Positions 46,773-55,819 of a stretch of DNA of 64,000 bases are shown here, piece by piece. This DNA comes from G051903925 sp051903925 (lineage in GTDB: Bacteria > Pseudomonadota > Alphaproteobacteria > Zavarziniales > Zavarziniaceae). Where the stretch lies: positions 1,736,001 through 1,800,000 of the forward strand of contig NZ_CP173678.1 in assembly GCF_051903925.1 (NCBI RefSeq). Direction: 5' to 3'. A model generated the notes under the pieces. The model searched no databases and had not been told where the DNA came from. It saw nothing but the letters and a program-made list of their open reading frames with translations. The position numbers and the translations under genes were made by a program. Numbering within the stretch: the stretch's first letter is position 1; every line of letters starts with the position of its first letter.

Positions 46773-47513
46773 ATGGGCGATTCCCGCCAGGACCCGGTCG
46801 TGTTCGACGCGCTCGATCCCCTGCTCGATCCGGCCGAGCCCGTGCGTTCGACCTGGCTGATCAGCTTCTCCGACCTGATCTGCCTGGTCCTGTGCATGTT
46901 CATCATGATGTACGCGACGGTGCGCCTGCCCCAGGAACGCTGGCAGGCGATCGTCGGCGCGGTGGCGGAGAAGCCGATCGAGGGGGCGCCGCCGCGCGAT
47001 GCCAGCGCCATCTTCCGTCAGGTGGAACCACGCGCCGTGGCGCTGCGCTACCTGGCGCCGGTGATCGCCAGCAAGCTGGGCAGCGACCCGGTCCTGTCCG
47101 GCACGCTGCTGTTCCGGGGCGTCGACCGCCTGGTCCTGCAGGTGCCGCAGGACCTGCTGTTCACGCCGGGCAGCACCGATCTCAGCCCGGCCGCGGACGC
47201 CGTGATCGCGGCCCTGATGGACCTGGTCCGCCTGTCCGGCAACCGGGTGGAGGTCGCGGGCTATGCCGGGCTGGCCCCGGCCCTGGGTGCCGAGGCGCAG
47301 GCGACGGCCTGGACCCTGTCGCTGGCCCGGGCCGAGGCGGCCGCCGCGGCGCTGGAACAGGCCGGCCTTGGGCACAAGGTGACGGCGCGCGGCTATGGCG
47401 CCGCGCGCGTCGACCAACTGGCGCCCAGCCTGCCCCAGGCGGAGCGGGAGCGCCTGACGCGCCGCATCGACCTGGTGATCCGCGAGGAGGGCTGGCCCGA
47501 TGCCGCGCCCTGA
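46773..47513 (+). CDS. MotB-like OmpA-domain protein
   Basis: The 246-residue protein has the MotB-type start STWLISFSDLICLVLCMFIM, with Asp kept at the helix entry (FSDL), followed by an OmpA-like C-terminal domain (LVLQVPQDLLFTPGSTDLSP, LSLARAEAAAAALEQAGLGH). The peptidoglycan motif TD-x2-G-x-N of OmpA is degenerate (AGYAGLAP). It could be the real stator partner, but MotA is missing in this window. It begins 8 bp after the other MotB-like gene and overlaps the next gene by 14 bp. Confidence 0.65.
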   Translation: MGDSRQDPVVFDALDPLLDPAEPVRSTWLISFSDLICLVLCMFIMMYATVRLPQERWQAIVGAVAEKPIEGAPPRDASAIFRQVEPRAVALRYLAPVIASKLGSDPVLSGTLLFRGVDRLVLQVPQDLLFTPGSTDLSPAADAVIAALMDLVRLSGNRVEVAGYAGLAPALGAEAQATAWTLSLARAEAAAAALEQAGLGHKVTARGYGAARVDQLAPSLPQAERERLTRRIDLVIREEGWPDAAP

Positions 47514-50500
47514 CCGCGCGCTGCGCCGGCTGCTGCTGGCGCTGCTGCTGCTCCTGGCCGCGGCGTCGCCCAGCCTGGCCGAAGTGGTGCAGACCCGTGC
47601 CGGCCGTCATCCCACCTTCGGCCGCATGGTGTTCGAGTACGAGCGCGCCGTGACGCTTGCCACCCGGTTGGAGGGCGATCGCCTGGTGCTGACCTTTGGC
47701 CGTCCGATGGAAGGCGGCCTGGGTGTCATGTCCTCGATGCTGCCGGCCTATGTCGGGGGGCTGGCGTTGAGCCCTGACAAGCAGGTCCTGACGATCACGC
47801 TGAAGCGGCCGGTGACGCTCCGCACGGAGCGCTATGACGGCACCGTCGTGGTCGACCTGATGGACGCGCCAGCGGGTGCCACTTTCGCCGCGACGTCCCC
47901 TGCCGCCGCTCCTGCCGCCACGCCTGCCGCCACGCCTGCCGCAACACCCGCCACGGCGCCCGTCGCGGCACCCGTGGTCGCTCCGGCACCGCCCCGACCG
48001 CGGCCGCCGGCCCCCGCGGCCGCCCCTGCCACGCCGGTGGCCGAGGTGCCGCCCCAGCCAGTGGCGGACGTGCCGGCCCAGGCGGTGACAGCCGAGCCGC
48101 CCCAGGCCGCCCCCGCGGCAGGCGGGGCGCCACCAGTCCCGGCGGCGGAGGCGCCGCCCCTGGTAGCCGCCCAGGACGCGCCGCCGGCACCGCTGGTGGG
48201 CCTGGCGACGCCGCTGGCCGTGGCCCCCCAGCCGGCGGCGGTCGTCGTCGGCCTGGATGGCGAGGCGGGCTGGCCGCGCCTGATCTTTCCCTGGCCCATT
48301 CCGGTGGGGGCCGCCGTGTTCCAACGTGATGACCGCGTCTGGATCGCCTTCTCCGCCCCGGGGGCGATGGACCTGAAGGCCCTGTGGGACAGCCCGCTGC
48401 TCAGCGACGCGACCGCGATGCCGGCTGGCGCGGGGACGATCGTCGGCGTGCGGCTGCGCGACCCGCTGCGCGCCGTGGTCCGCCGCGACGGCAATACCTG
48501 GACCGTCGACATGCAGCGCCGCGACCAGCCGCCGGAACGTGCGATCCCGCTGGGCAGCGAAGGCGACGTGATGCAGATCGCGCTCCAGGGCCGGGGTGCG
48601 CCCATCGACTGGACCGATCCCGAGGTGGGCGACCAGCTGGCCATCGTGCCCCTGGACGAGCCGGGCACCGGCGTTGCGGGGGCCCGCCGCTTCAGCCAGT
48701 TCGCGATCCTGCCCAGCGCGCAGGGCCTGGTCATCTCCCGTCTCGCCGACGGGATCGAGGTCAGCGCCACCCCCTATGGCATCGCGATCACCGCCGATGG
48801 CGGCCTGGCCCTGTCGGGGACCGCGCCGGCACCGGCCGCCGCGCCCCCGTCGCCGCCTCCGCTGGCCGAGCTTCCGCCGCCGCCAGCGCCCGCCCCGGCC
48901 GTGGAGCCCGCCCATGCGCCGGCCGCGGTGGCGGTGCAGCCCGCATCGCCACCCCCGGCGCCACCCCCGGCGGCGCCGCTGCCGCCTGAACCGGCCGCCG
49001 CGCCGCCGCCCGTGGAGGCGGGCCTGCCGCCGGTCAACCCGCCGTCCCTGGTCCCGCCGGAGCCGGCAGCGCCCGCGCCGCCGCCGGTGGCCGCACTGCC
49101 GCCGCCCGTCCCGCCGCCGGTTCGTCCCGTTGCGGTCGTGAACCTGGAGCGCTGGGGCCGGGGCGAGGTGCCGAACGTCGAGGAGGAGCGCCGCCAGCGC
49201 ATGCGCGACATCGCCCAGGCGCGCGAATCCAGCCGCAACCGGATGCGCGTGGCGCTGGGCAAGTACCTCGTCGCGCATGGCCTGGCGGCGGAGGCGCTGG
49301 GCGCGCTGGGCGTCGCCGCGACCGAGGATCCGGAGGTGCTGAACGATGCCACCGTGCGCGCCGCCCGGGGCCTGGCCCTGGCGCAGATGGGCCGGGCGGA
49401 GGAGGCGCTCCGCGACCTGTCGGATCCGTCGATTGCGGGCGACCCGCATGCTGCCCTGTGGCGCGGCATGATCGCCCTGGCGCAGCGGGACTGGCCCAAG
49501 GCCGCCCAGGAACTGGCTACTGGCCGCGACGTCGCCGACCAGTATGACGAGCCCTGGCCCTCGCGCTTCGCCCTGGCCGAGGCGGAGGCCGCCCTGGAGA
49601 CCGGCAATGCCGAGGAGGCGGCCCAGGCCCTGAGCACGGTCGACGTGGGCCCCACGTCACCCCGCCTGATCCAGGCGGAGGAGGCCTACCTGTCCGGCCG
49701 CCTGGCCGAGATGCGGGGCCAGGCGGAGGAGGCGGCGGAGGCCTATGGCCGGGCCATCGCCCTGGACGTCACGCCGGTGCGGGTGCGGGCCGAGATGGCG
49801 CGCATCGAGCTGGGGCTGGCCAAGGGCACGGTCACGCGGCCCGACGCCATCGCCCGCCTGGACCGCCTGCGCTTTGCCTGGCGCGGCGACGGCTTCGAGC
49901 TGAAGGTGCTGACCCGCCTGGGCCGCCTGCAGATGGAAGATGGCGACTGGCGCGGCGGCTTCCAGACCTACAAGCAGGCGATCGCCGCTTTCCCCGACAC
50001 GCCCATGGCGGGGGAGATGGCGCAGGCCATGGCCGACGAGTTCAAGGCGCTGTTCCTGGGCGGCAAGGCGGACCAGATGTCGCCCGTGGCGGCGCTGGGC
50101 CTTTACTACGACTATCGCGAACTGACGCCCCTGGGGTCGGAGGGGGACGAGATGATCCGTCGCCTGGCCGACCGCCTGGTCGCGGTCGAGCTGTTCGACC
50201 GTGCCGCGGAACTGCTGCAGCATCAGGTGCGCTATCGCCTCAGCGGCACGGCCAAGGCGCAGATCGCCGCCCGCCTGGCCCTGGTCCAGCTGCTCGACGG
50301 CAAGGCCGATGCCGCGCTGCAGACCCTGGCCGAATCGGACCAGCCGCTGCTGCCGGAGGGTCTGGAGCGCCAGCGCCGGCAGTTGAAGGCGCGCGCGCTG
50401 GCCGATCTGCGCCGCGCGGACGAGGCGCTGGCCCTGCTGGTCGGCGATGCCGATGGCGAAAGCACGCGGCTGGCGGCGGAGATCGCCTGGGGGGCATCCA

Positions 50501-50844
50501 ACTGGCGGCAGGCAGCCGCTTCGGGCGAGCAGGCGCTGGGCAACCGGCATGCCCAGGATGCCCCGCTGACCGACGCGGAGCGCGGCCAGGTCCTGCGCCT
50601 GGCCACCGCCCTGGCCCTGGCCGGCGACGCAGCGGGCCTGGCCCGGGTCAAGGCGAACTATGGAACGATGATGCAGAACGGCGCCGGGGCCGATGGCTTT
50701 ACCGTCATCACCCAGGCGATCGACCCGACCCAAGTCGCCACGCGCGACCTGGCGCCGGCCATCGCCGGGGTGCCCAGCCTCGAATCATTCATGGCCGGCT
50801 ACCGCGAGCGCCTCCAGGACGGGGCCCTGTCGGCCATCAACTGA
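47500..50844 (+). CDS. Giant Pro/Ala-rich TPR protein of the flagellar cluster
   Basis: The 1114-residue exported protein has a signal peptide (LLLALLLLLAAASPSLA), a beta-rich domain at ~30-120, Ala/Pro-rich linkers at ~124-243 and ~443-540 and a TPR-like helical superhelix from ~565 to the end (QAEEAYLSGRLAEMRGQAEE, GGFQTYKQAIAAFPDTPMAG). It overlaps the upstream MotB-like gene by 14 bp, so it is translated with it. Role is unknown; a periplasmic scaffold for the motor is plausible. The long linkers could span the periplasm. Confidence 0.75.
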   Translation: MPRPDRALRRLLLALLLLLAAASPSLAEVVQTRAGRHPTFGRMVFEYERAVTLATRLEGDRLVLTFGRPMEGGLGVMSSMLPAYVGGLALSPDKQVLTITLKRPVTLRTERYDGTVVVDLMDAPAGATFAATSPAAAPAATPAATPAATPATAPVAAPVVAPAPPRPRPPAPAAAPATPVAEVPPQPVADVPAQAVTAEPPQAAPAAGGAPPVPAAEAPPLVAAQDAPPAPLVGLATPLAVAPQPAAVVVGLDGEAGWPRLIFPWPIPVGAAVFQRDDRVWIAFSAPGAMDLKALWDSPLLSDATAMPAGAGTIVGVRLRDPLRAVVRRDGNTWTVDMQRRDQPPERAIPLGSEGDVMQIALQGRGAPIDWTDPEVGDQLAIVPLDEPGTGVAGARRFSQFAILPSAQGLVISRLADGIEVSATPYGIAITADGGLALSGTAPAPAAAPPSPPPLAELPPPPAPAPAVEPAHAPAAVAVQPASPPPAPPPAAPLPPEPAAAPPPVEAGLPPVNPPSLVPPEPAAPAPPPVAALPPPVPPPVRPVAVVNLERWGRGEVPNVEEERRQRMRDIAQARESSRNRMRVALGKYLVAHGLAAEALGALGVAATEDPEVLNDATVRAARGLALAQMGRAEEALRDLSDPSIAGDPHAALWRGMIALAQRDWPKAAQELATGRDVADQYDEPWPSRFALAEAEAALETGNAEEAAQALSTVDVGPTSPRLIQAEEAYLSGRLAEMRGQAEEAAEAYGRAIALDVTPVRVRAEMARIELGLAKGTVTRPDAIARLDRLRFAWRGDGFELKVLTRLGRLQMEDGDWRGGFQTYKQAIAAFPDTPMAGEMAQAMADEFKALFLGGKADQMSPVAALGLYYDYRELTPLGSEGDEMIRRLADRLVAVELFDRAAELLQHQVRYRLSGTAKAQIAARLALVQLLDGKADAALQTLAESDQPLLPEGLERQRRQLKARALADLRRADEALALLVGDADGESTRLAAEIAWGASNWRQAAASGEQALGNRHAQDAPLTDAERGQVLRLATALALAGDAAGLARVKANYGTMMQNGAGADGFTVITQAIDPTQVATRDLAPAIAGVPSLESFMAGYRERLQDGALSAIN

Positions 50845-50887
50845 TGCAGGGGCCCGGGCGACCCCAACCCCTTGCCGGACCGGGCGC

Positions 50888-51577
50888 TCAGGGCTGCAGG
50901 CGATAGCCGCCCGCTTCGGTGATGAGGAGGGAGGCGTTGGAGGGGTCGATCTCGATCTTCTGGCGCAGACGATAGATGTGCGTCTCCAGCGTATGGGTCG
51001 ACACGCCTGCCTTGTAGCCCCAGACCTCGTTCAGCAGGGTCTCGCGCCCCACGACCTTCTCCCCCGCGCGATAGAGGAACTTCAGGATCGAGGTTTCCTT
51101 CTCGGTCAGGCGGACCTTCCGCTTGCCGTCGTCGGCGCTCAGCAGCTTGGACCCGGGGCGGAAGGTATAGGGGCCGATGCGGAACTCCGCGTCCTCGCTC
51201 GATTCATGCTGGCGCAGATGGGCACGCAGGCGGGCCAGCAGAACGCCGAAGCGGAACGGCTTGGTGATGTAGTCGTTGGCGCCGGATTCAAGGCCCAGGA
51301 TGGTATCGGCGTCGCTGTCATGGCCGGTCAGCATGATGATCGGCGCCGTGATGCCGTTGCGCCGCATCATGCGGCACACCTCGCGCCCGTCGAGATCGGG
51401 CAGGCCCACGTCCAGCAGGATCAGGTCGAAGCGGCCATGGCGCGCGGCGTCCAGGCCGGCCGCGCCGGTTTCGACCTCCACCGCCTCGAACTCCTCCAGC
51501 AGGTTGAGCTGTTCGCTCAGCGCCTGGCGCAGCGCGGAATCGTCGTCCACCAGGAGCAAGCGCTTGGTCGGAACCAT
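50888..51577 (-). CDS. OmpR-type two-component response regulator
   Basis: The 229-residue protein has a receiver domain (LLLVDDD acidic pair, phosphoacceptor Asp in LILLDVGLP, Thr in IIMLTGHD, Lys in ITKPF) and a winged-helix output (RLTEKETSILKFLYRAGEKV, YKAGVSTHTLETHIYRLRQK). The sensor kinase is not adjacent. The gene is divergent from ribA. ATG 51577 lies at the correct receiver start. Confidence 0.9.
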   Translation of the reverse strand: MVPTKRLLLVDDDSALRQALSEQLNLLEEFEAVEVETGAAGLDAARHGRFDLILLDVGLPDLDGREVCRMMRRNGITAPIIMLTGHDSDADTILGLESGANDYITKPFRFGVLLARLRAHLRQHESSEDAEFRIGPYTFRPGSKLLSADDGKRKVRLTEKETSILKFLYRAGEKVVGRETLLNEVWGYKAGVSTHTLETHIYRLRQKIEIDPSNASLLITEAGGYRLQP

Positions 51578-51698
51578 GTGAACCCTGTCTCTTGTCTCTT
51601 CTGCCCGGCCGCAAACCAGTCCGCGACAATACAAGGGACGCCTGCCGATGCGTAGTGCGGCGTGGCAGAGCCGGGCGTCCCGCACTATTGTCCGCGCC

Positions 51699-52871
51699 AT
51701 GACAGCGCAGAACCCCCGGGCCCGGCTGGATGCGGCCCTGGCCAGCCCGCAATTGGAGGTCGACCGTGCCGTGGCCGACCTGCGTCGCGGCCTGGCCGTC
51801 GCGATCGAGGACGGCGCCACCATCGTCCTGGCCCAGGCATCCGAATTCTGCACGGGCGAGGATCTGGCCCAGCTGCGCGCCTGGTCAGGGGGCGAGGCCG
51901 TGCTGGCCCTGACCGCACGGCGGGCGGGCGTCCTCAACATCAATCCCTCTGGCAGCGATCCTTTGCTGATTCGGCTGGGCGGGCTGGAGGCATCCGACAT
52001 CCAGGACCTGGCCGACCCGACCCGCGACCTGTCGCACCCGATGCGCGGGCCGTTCCGCAAGTCGACGCGCCTTGCCGGGCCCGCGGAGCAGTCGGCGATC
52101 CGCCTGCTGAAGCTGGCCCGCCTGCTGCCCAGCGCCGTGCTGGCGCCGGTGGGTGCCCTGGACGGCGCGCTGGCGCGGGTTGCGCGGGTGACGGCGGCGG
52201 CGGTCGACGCCTATCCCGACACCTCGGCGACGGGCCTGCGGATCGTTGCGGACGCCCGCGTGCCCCTGGCCGATGCCGAGCACACGCGCCTGATCGCCTT
52301 CCGGCCCGACGATGGGGGGCCCGAGCATTTCGCGATCCTGATCGGCGACCCGCCGCGTTCGAGCCCGGTCCTGGCCCGCATCCATTCGGAATGCTTCACT
52401 GGCGATCTTCTCGGCTCGCTCAAGTGTGATTGCGGCGACCAGTTGCGCGGCGCCATCCACGCGATCGCCGAAGCCGGCGGCGGCGTCGTGCTGTACCTGG
52501 CGCAGGAGGGCCGCGGCATCGGCCTGATCAGCAAGCTGAAGGCCTATCGCCTGCAGGACCAGGGCTTTGACACGGTCGACGCCAACGAGCGCCTGGGCTT
52601 CGAATCGGACGAGCGCGTGTTCCTGCCCGCCGCCCGGATGCTCACGCTGCTGGGCTTTTCCGCGGTCCGCCTGATGACGAACAATCCGGACAAGGTGGCG
52701 GGCCTGGATCGCTATGGCATTCCCGTGGTCGAGCGGGTGGCCCATGCCTTTCCGCCCAATGTCCACAATGCGGGCTACCTGGCGACCAAGGCGCGGCGCA
52801 GTGGGCATTTGCTGCCGACCGAGGAGGCGCCCGCGGTGCTTTCTGCCGGGCCGGCCAAGGCCAGGGACTGA
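51699..52871 (+). CDS. ribA: GTP cyclohydrolase II with N-terminal extension
   Basis: The 390-residue protein has the GTP cyclohydrolase II core in its C-terminal half: RIHSECFTGDLLGSLKCDCG gives the zinc Cys triad, and LAQEGRGIGLISKLKAYRLQ plus MTNNPDKVAGLDRYGI follow. The enzyme opens GTP in the first step of riboflavin synthesis. The N-terminal ~190 residues look like a degenerate RibB-type (DHBP synthase) region without its active-site motifs, as in several alphaproteobacteria. No FMN riboswitch is seen. Confidence 0.9.
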   Translation: MTAQNPRARLDAALASPQLEVDRAVADLRRGLAVAIEDGATIVLAQASEFCTGEDLAQLRAWSGGEAVLALTARRAGVLNINPSGSDPLLIRLGGLEASDIQDLADPTRDLSHPMRGPFRKSTRLAGPAEQSAIRLLKLARLLPSAVLAPVGALDGALARVARVTAAAVDAYPDTSATGLRIVADARVPLADAEHTRLIAFRPDDGGPEHFAILIGDPPRSSPVLARIHSECFTGDLLGSLKCDCGDQLRGAIHAIAEAGGGVVLYLAQEGRGIGLISKLKAYRLQDQGFDTVDANERLGFESDERVFLPAARMLTLLGFSAVRLMTNNPDKVAGLDRYGIPVVERVAHAFPPNVHNAGYLATKARRSGHLLPTEEAPAVLSAGPAKARD

Positions 52872-52929
52872 ACGGCATTCAGGAATCCTGCGGTCTTCCG
52901 GTCTGGCCCGGCCCTTGCTTGGCAGGGGC

Positions 52930-54177
52930 ATGACCGCGATCGACGCAGCAGCACCGGCGCACAGCCGGCTCCGCCCAGGCAAGGCCGAGGATGGTCTTGC
53001 CTCGGCCCCCTATGTTCCGGGCGGCCCGGTGCGTCCGGGCCGGCAGGGCGACGCCGACAGCGCCAGCGGCAGCACCGCCGCACGCGAGCCCGAGCGCGTC
53101 CCCTTCCGCCTGCGGCCCGGCAAGCCGGACGAGGACTATCGCACCGGCTACAGCCACCCGGGCGACATGCCCGAGGCCTCGTTCGCCGACTTCCTGGATA
53201 TCGTGAACCCGCTGCAGCACATCCCCGTGGTCGGCACCCTCTATCGCGAGGTGACGGGCGACACGATCGCGCCGCCCATGCAGGTCGTGGGTGCCGCACT
53301 CTATGGCGGTGGCCTGGGCGCACTGGGCGCGATCGCCGACGTCACCCTGACCGAGGCGACGGGCAAGTCGGCCGAGGGGCACGTGATGGCCATGCTGGGC
53401 ATGGGCGAGGAAACCCCGGCGGCCCCGGCGGACGCCCCCCGCGTGATGGTGGCCGATGCCGGCCCCGCGCGGCCCAAGGCTGATGCCGACGCACCGACGC
53501 CGGCCGAAGCACCGCGCCAATCCGCTGGCCGGGCCAAGGCCGATGCCGACACGCCGCCCGTGCCGGTCGCGTCCGATCCGGCGCCCCTTGCCTCTGCCCG
53601 GCCCAAGCCGGATGCCGCGGATGCCGCCATTCCCTCCCTGTCGGCCAATGCCTTCGACAGCCTGTTGACCGGCTTTGGCAAGGAAACCGCGGCGGCCCCG
53701 GCACGGCAGCAGGCCCTTCAGGCCCCGACCCCGGTCGAGAGCCGGCCCGCCCAGGTGCCGGTCGCCAACCTGGCCACGCCCTCGCCGTTGCAGGCATTGC
53801 AGGCCGCGGCCGAGCAGCGCACGGCGCCGACCGCCGCCAGCGGCACGACCGCCGGGGAGGGTGGCCGCAACTGGTTCCCGGCCTTTCCCGCCGGCGGTGC
53901 CCGGCCGACTCGCCCCGTGGCACCGAGCCCGGCCATGGCCGGCGCCAGTGGCAGCGTGACGCCGCTTCCGCCAGCGGCTTCCGCCGCGGCGGTCGCTGCC
54001 ACTCCGGCGTCCTCCGCGACCTCGCCTTTGGCCCCGACCCCCGCGCCGTCCGGCGCTGCACCCATCGTGCCGCAGGCCCCGGGCGCCATCGCCTATGACC
54101 GGGCGCTGTTGCTGATGCAGCAGTCCATGGACAAGTATCAGGCCCTGCGCAGCACACCGACGCTGCCGTCGCCTTGA
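52930..54177 (+). CDS. Alphaproteobacterial hypothetical protein with low-complexity tail
   Basis: The 415-residue protein has a conserved-looking N-terminal core (SFADFLDIVNPLQHIPVVGT, LYREVTGDTIAPPMQVVGAA, LYGGGLGALGAIADV) of ~150 residues, followed by a long Ala/Pro/Asp-rich region and a short helical end (AYDRALLLMQQSMDKYQAL). I do not know the function. AGGGG before ATG 52930 supports the start. It is followed by the L,D-transpeptidase-like gene 11 bp downstream, suggesting a cell-envelope link. Confidence 0.7.
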   Translation: MTAIDAAAPAHSRLRPGKAEDGLASAPYVPGGPVRPGRQGDADSASGSTAAREPERVPFRLRPGKPDEDYRTGYSHPGDMPEASFADFLDIVNPLQHIPVVGTLYREVTGDTIAPPMQVVGAALYGGGLGALGAIADVTLTEATGKSAEGHVMAMLGMGEETPAAPADAPRVMVADAGPARPKADADAPTPAEAPRQSAGRAKADADTPPVPVASDPAPLASARPKPDAADAAIPSLSANAFDSLLTGFGKETAAAPARQQALQAPTPVESRPAQVPVANLATPSPLQALQAAAEQRTAPTAASGTTAGEGGRNWFPAFPAGGARPTRPVAPSPAMAGASGSVTPLPPAASAAAVAATPASSATSPLAPTPAPSGAAPIVPQAPGAIAYDRALLLMQQSMDKYQALRSTPTLPSP

Positions 54178-54188
54178 GAGGAGAGGCC

Positions 54189-54683
54189 GTGGATCTGAGG
54201 GTTGCGGGCCAGGAACTGGCCTGCGCCGCCGGTCGCTTCCGCTGCGCCATCGGGCGCGGCGGCTTCGTCGTGGACAAGCGGGAAGGGGATGGGGGCACAC
54301 CCGTCGGCACGTTCGCGCTGCGGCGCCTGTGCTATCGCGCCGACCGCCTGGCCATGCCGTCGACGCGGCTGGAGGTGCGCGCGATCCGGCCGGACGACGG
54401 CTGGTGCGACGATCCCGCAAGTCCCGCCTACAACCGTCCTGTCCGCCTGCCGTTCGCCGCCTCGCACGAGGAGATGTGGCGGGACGACCATGTCTATGAC
54501 CTGGTCGTCGTCCTGGGCCACAACGACGACCCGCCCGTGCCCGGCGCCGGCAGCGCCATCTTCATGCACCTGGCACGTGCCGACTACGCGCCCACGGCCG
54601 GTTGCGTCGCCCTGGCCCTGCCCGACCTGCTCCAGGTCCTGGCGGTCTGCGGGCCAGAGGCAACGATCACGCTGGGTCCATAG
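54189..54683 (+). CDS. L,D-transpeptidase (YkuD) family protein
   Basis: The 164-residue protein ends with the YkuD active-site motif in the form IFMHLARADYAPTAGCVALA: His, then the catalytic Cys in T-A-G-C (usually S-x-G-C). VVVLGHNDDPPVPGAGSAIF precedes it. These enzymes make 3-3 cross-links or attach proteins to peptidoglycan. No signal peptide is visible, so export or a cytoplasmic role is open. Start at GTG 54189 follows GAGGAG at 54179-54184. Confidence 0.8.
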   Translation: MDLRVAGQELACAAGRFRCAIGRGGFVVDKREGDGGTPVGTFALRRLCYRADRLAMPSTRLEVRAIRPDDGWCDDPASPAYNRPVRLPFAASHEEMWRDDHVYDLVVVLGHNDDPPVPGAGSAIFMHLARADYAPTAGCVALALPDLLQVLAVCGPEATITLGP

Positions 54684-54687
54684 GACC

Positions 54688-55089
54688 TCAGCCCTTGGGC
54701 GCGACCTTCTCGACCGGGCCGCCATGCTCGCGCCAAGCGCCGAAGCCGCCTTCGATGTGGGCAACCTTGGGCAGCCCCATGTCCTGCGCCGTCTTGGCCG
54801 AAAGGGCCGAGCGCAGGCCGCCCGCGCAGAAGAAGACGAAGCGCTTGTCCTCCTGGAAGACCGGCTTGGCATAGGGGCTTTCCGGGTCAATCCAGAATTC
54901 CAGCATGCCGCGCGGGCAATGGAAGGCGCCGGGGATCTTGCCCTCCCGCTCCAGTTCGCGCGGGTCGCGCAGGTCGACCAGGACCGTATCCTGCTGCCCA
55001 TGGAGCTTCAGCGCCTCGTCGATGGGCACTGTCACGATCTCGGCATTGGCTTCCGCCAGCAAGGCCTTGTAGCCCTTCTTCATCGCCAT
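54688..55089 (-). CDS. Rhodanese-domain protein
   Basis: The 133-residue single-domain rhodanese has the active-site loop FFCAGGLRSA, with Cys as the persulphide carrier, and the CH2A-like strands VLVDLRDPRELEREGKIPGA and IEGGFGAWREHGGPV. It may transfer sulphane sulphur or bind cyanide; partner unknown. GGAG before ATG 55089 supports the start. It follows the YggS-like gene by 40 bp on the same strand. Confidence 0.88.
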   Translation of the reverse strand: MAMKKGYKALLAEANAEIVTVPIDEALKLHGQQDTVLVDLRDPRELEREGKIPGAFHCPRGMLEFWIDPESPYAKPVFQEDKRFVFFCAGGLRSALSAKTAQDMGLPKVAHIEGGFGAWREHGGPVEKVAPKG

Positions 55090-55129
55090 GGTGTCTCCTC
55101 CTGTTTCTGGTTCAGCGGCGTCTTCCGGT

Positions 55130-55819
55130 TCAGGTACGATGGCCGAAGATCGCACTGCCGACGCGGACATGCGTGGCGCCCTCCGCGATGGCGGTCTCGA
55201 AGTCGCCGCTCATGCCCATGCTCAGCGTCGTCAGGCCAAGCTGTTCCGCCAGCGTGCGCAGCAGCGCGAAGTGGGGGGCGGGGTCCTGGTCGGCGGGCGG
55301 GATGCACATCAGGCCCTGAACCGTCAGACCCAGGGCGCGGGCCTGTTCCACCAGGCCGGCAGTTTCGGCGGGAGCGCAACCGGCCTTCTGTTCCTCAAGC
55401 CCCGTATTGACCTGGACCAGGACGGGCGGGCGGCGCCCCGCCTGGTCCATCGCGCGGGCCAGCGCCTGGGCCAGCTTCGGACGGTCAAGCGTCTCGATCA
55501 CGTCGAACAGGGCGACGGCGTCGGCCGCCTTGTTGGTCTGCAGCGGACCGATCAGGTGCAGCACGATATCGGGATGGGCGGCCTTCAGCGCCGGCCACTT
55601 GCCTTGCGCCTCCTGCACGCGGTTCTCGCCGAAGACGCGCTGGCCCTGCGCCAGGGCCTGCTCCATCACTTCCGCCCCATAGGTCTTGCTGACCGCGACC
55701 AGGGTGGCGGCGCCGTGTGGGCGTGCCGCCGCAGCCTCGGCGGCGGCGATGCGGGCGCGGACCTGGGCGAGGCCCGGCAGGGCGGTGGCGGACAAGGCTG
55801 ATGCGGTATCGTGCGTCAT
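55130..55819 (-). CDS. PLP-homeostasis protein (YggS/PLPBP family)
   Basis: The 229-residue TIM-barrel protein has the PLP lysine in LVAVSKTYGAEVMEQALAQG, then RVFGENRVQEAQGKWPAL and LHLIGPLQTNKAADAVALFD, with the phosphate site near LSMGMSGDFETAIAEGATHV. The family binds PLP and keeps vitamin B6 and amino acid pools balanced; it has no clear enzymatic activity. Its start codon shares the sequence CATG with the divergent ThiE-like gene. Confidence 0.95.
   Translation of the reverse strand: MTHDTASALSATALPGLAQVRARIAAAEAAAARPHGAATLVAVSKTYGAEVMEQALAQGQRVFGENRVQEAQGKWPALKAAHPDIVLHLIGPLQTNKAADAVALFDVIETLDRPKLAQALARAMDQAGRRPPVLVQVNTGLEEQKAGCAPAETAGLVEQARALGLTVQGLMCIPPADQDPAPHFALLRTLAEQLGLTTLSMGMSGDFETAIAEGATHVRVGSAIFGHRT

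Noticed and set aside
47871..49120. Assembly artefact or tandem repeat array in the Ala/Pro-rich parts of the TPR protein
   Set aside because: The frame stays open through both regions, codon usage is uniform and the repeats are irregular, as in ordinary Ala/Pro linkers.
51578..51698. FMN riboswitch ahead of ribA
   Set aside because: The gap is too short and the conserved FMN-element strings are not present.
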